Shown here one piece after another: positions 5,355 through 6,493 of a DNA stretch of 6,493 bases (its first letter is position 1; every line of letters begins with the position of its first letter). A program made the translations under genes and the position numbers. The DNA is from Spirochaetaceae bacterium (lineage in GTDB: Bacteria > Spirochaetota > Spirochaetia > B11-G9): contig JAUVLL010000196.1 in NCBI GenBank assembly GCA_030600745.1, positions 1 to 6,493 of the forward strand, read 5' to 3'. The notes under the pieces are model-generated. The model worked only from the letters and a program-made list of their open reading frames with translations, did no database searches and had not been told where the DNA came from.

Positions 5355-6493
5355 GAGAAGTTGTAATTGTTTCAGCTGCCAGAACAGCTATAGGAAGCTT
5401 CGGAGGTGTCTTTGCAGAAATATCTGCTGTAGAACTGGGAGCAGTCACCGGGAGGGAAGCAGTAATAAGGGGAAAAGTAGATCCCTCCTCCATAGATGAG
5501 GTAATAATAGGCAACATTCTCTCTGCAGGTCTTGGTCAAAATCCTGCGAGGCAGACTGCAATGGCTGCAGGGCTTCCGGCTTCAGTACCCGCCATGACTC
5601 TGGATATGGTATGCGGGTCCGGCCTCAGGGCTGTAAGTCTGGCAGCCCAGATTATTGCTGCCGAAGATGCTGATATTATCCTGGCAGGGGGGATGGAGAA
5701 CATGAGCCGGACCCCCTATCTTCTCGATAATCATCGTAAAGGAAGCCGGATGGGAGATCATAAAATAATCGACTCAATGATCCATGACGGTCTTACTGAT
5801 TCCTTTGGAGACTACCATATGGGTATTACTGCTGAAAATATTGCAGAAAGATGGGATATAAGCAGAAAAGAGCAGGATGAGTTTGCGTCCTTTAGTCAAC
5901 AGAAGGCGGAAGCTGCAATGAAAGCAGGAAAATTCAATGAAGAAATTGTACCAGTGACAGTCCCTGTAAGAAAGGGTGCTCCATTAATTATAGATAGTGA
6001 TGAATATCCAAGACCCGGTGTCACAGCTGAACAGCTTGCAAAATTAAAACCGGCCTTCAAAAAAGATGGAACGGTTACAGCAGGAAATTCTTCAGGAATA
6101 AATGATGGAGCAGCAATGTTAATTGTTATGTCCATGGAAAAAGCAGAGGAACTTAATATCAAACCTATGGCTGTAATCAAATCCTGGGCTTCTGCTGCAA
6201 TCGAGCCTGACATAATGGGGTATGGACCGGTACCTGCCACAGAAAAGGCACTCAGGAAAGCAGGAATGACAGTGGATGACCTGGATCTGATCGAAGCAAA
6301 TGAGGCATTCGCTGCCCAGTCAATCGCAGTACTCAGGGACCTGAAACTTAATCCCGAAATTGTAAACGTTAATGGAGGGGCCATAGCCCTGGGACATCCG
6401 GTAGGTGCTTCCGGCGCACGAATTCTGGTTACCTTGTTGTATGAAATGAAAAGAAGAAAGGCTAGAAACGGACTTGCAACTCTGTGCATAGGC
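5351..6493 (+). CDS. Acetyl-CoA C-acetyltransferase (acetoacetyl-CoA thiolase), partial at the 3' end
   Basis: This thiolase II cleaves acetoacetyl-CoA with CoA to two acetyl-CoA, or catalyses the reverse condensation. The frame is open to the right edge for 381 codons; homologues have about 392, so only the tail after LCIG is missing. Catalytic residues are all present: C88 in MVCGSG (86-91, acyl-enzyme nucleophile), N317-E318-A319-F320, H349 in GGAIALGHP (342-350), and C379 in LCIG. DGLTD (146-150) and YHMG (155-158), with M157, match the short-chain acetoacetyl-CoA-specific type such as the Zoogloea enzyme rather than long-chain 3-ketoacyl-CoA thiolases. Start ATG 5351 overlaps the preceding stop (ATGA), with AGGAG at 5339-5343, so it is co-translated with the aminotransferase whose expected product it would consume. 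In a fermenter the enzyme could also run toward acetoacetyl-CoA for butyrate synthesis, but the coupling favours thiolysis here. Confidence 0.97.
   Translation, partial: MREVVIVSAARTAIGSFGGVFAEISAVELGAVTGREAVIRGKVDPSSIDEVIIGNILSAGLGQNPARQTAMAAGLPASVPAMTLDMVCGSGLRAVSLAAQIIAAEDADIILAGGMENMSRTPYLLDNHRKGSRMGDHKIIDSMIHDGLTDSFGDYHMGITAENIAERWDISRKEQDEFASFSQQKAEAAMKAGKFNEEIVPVTVPVRKGAPLIIDSDEYPRPGVTAEQLAKLKPAFKKDGTVTAGNSSGINDGAAMLIVMSMEKAEELNIKPMAVIKSWASAAIEPDIMGYGPVPATEKALRKAGMTVDDLDLIEANEAFAAQSIAVLRDLKLNPEIVNVNGGAIALGHPVGASGARILVTLLYEMKRRKARNGLATLCIG

Noticed and set aside
5896..6489. 197-codon minus-strand open frame opposite the thiolase
   Set aside because: It is long but antisense to catalytic-motif-bearing thiolase sequence. 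Its Ser/Ala/Ile-rich composition is what the reverse complement of such a gene gives.
1..6493. CRISPR array, tRNA or rRNA genes, or transposase
   Set aside because: There are no regularly spaced repeats, no cloverleaf-like segments in the two intergenic regions, and no transposase motifs in any plausible coding frame.

Overview
The window holds part of an anaerobic lysine-fermentation locus. It contains two divergent catabolic units with a sigma-54 activator gene between them. Low-to-moderate GC, frequent AGA/AGG and ATA codons, strong purine-rich Shine-Dalgarno sites and the pathway itself point to an anaerobic amino-acid-fermenting bacterium. Clostridia/Halanaerobiales, Spirochaetes, Cloacimonadota or a similar lineage would fit; I cannot fix the phylum from this sequence.

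Left part (minus strand, 2266 down to 1): kamD, then kamE running off the left edge. They encode the alpha and beta subunits of lysine 5,6-aminomutase, an adenosylcobalamin- and PLP-dependent radical enzyme, and overlap by ATGA. A near-consensus -24/-12 (sigma-54) promoter lies just upstream of kamD.

Middle (2267-4100): a 258-bp intergenic region carries the kamD promoter, a near-perfect palindrome flanked by imperfect direct repeats, and an inverted repeat in a good position to be an activator-binding site. Next comes a PAS-AAA+-HTH sigma-54 enhancer-binding protein (plus strand), probably starting at GTG 2525. A 160-bp gap follows, with a second -24/-12 promoter.

Right part (plus strand, 4101 to the edge): a class-III, glutamate-1-semialdehyde-type aminotransferase, best explained as 3-aminobutyryl-CoA aminotransferase (Kat). 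An acetyl-CoA acetyltransferase (thiolase) overlaps it by ATGA and loses about its last dozen residues at the window edge.

Read together: beta-lysine (or D-lysine) is isomerised by KamDE, later steps outside the window would yield 3-aminobutyryl-CoA, Kat would transaminate this to acetoacetyl-CoA, and the thiolase would split it into two acetyl-CoA. The activator is well placed to switch on both arms through the two sigma-54 promoters. Enzyme identities of KamD, KamE and thiolase are strong. The Kat substrate and the regulatory circuit are inferences from family, promoter motifs and gene order.
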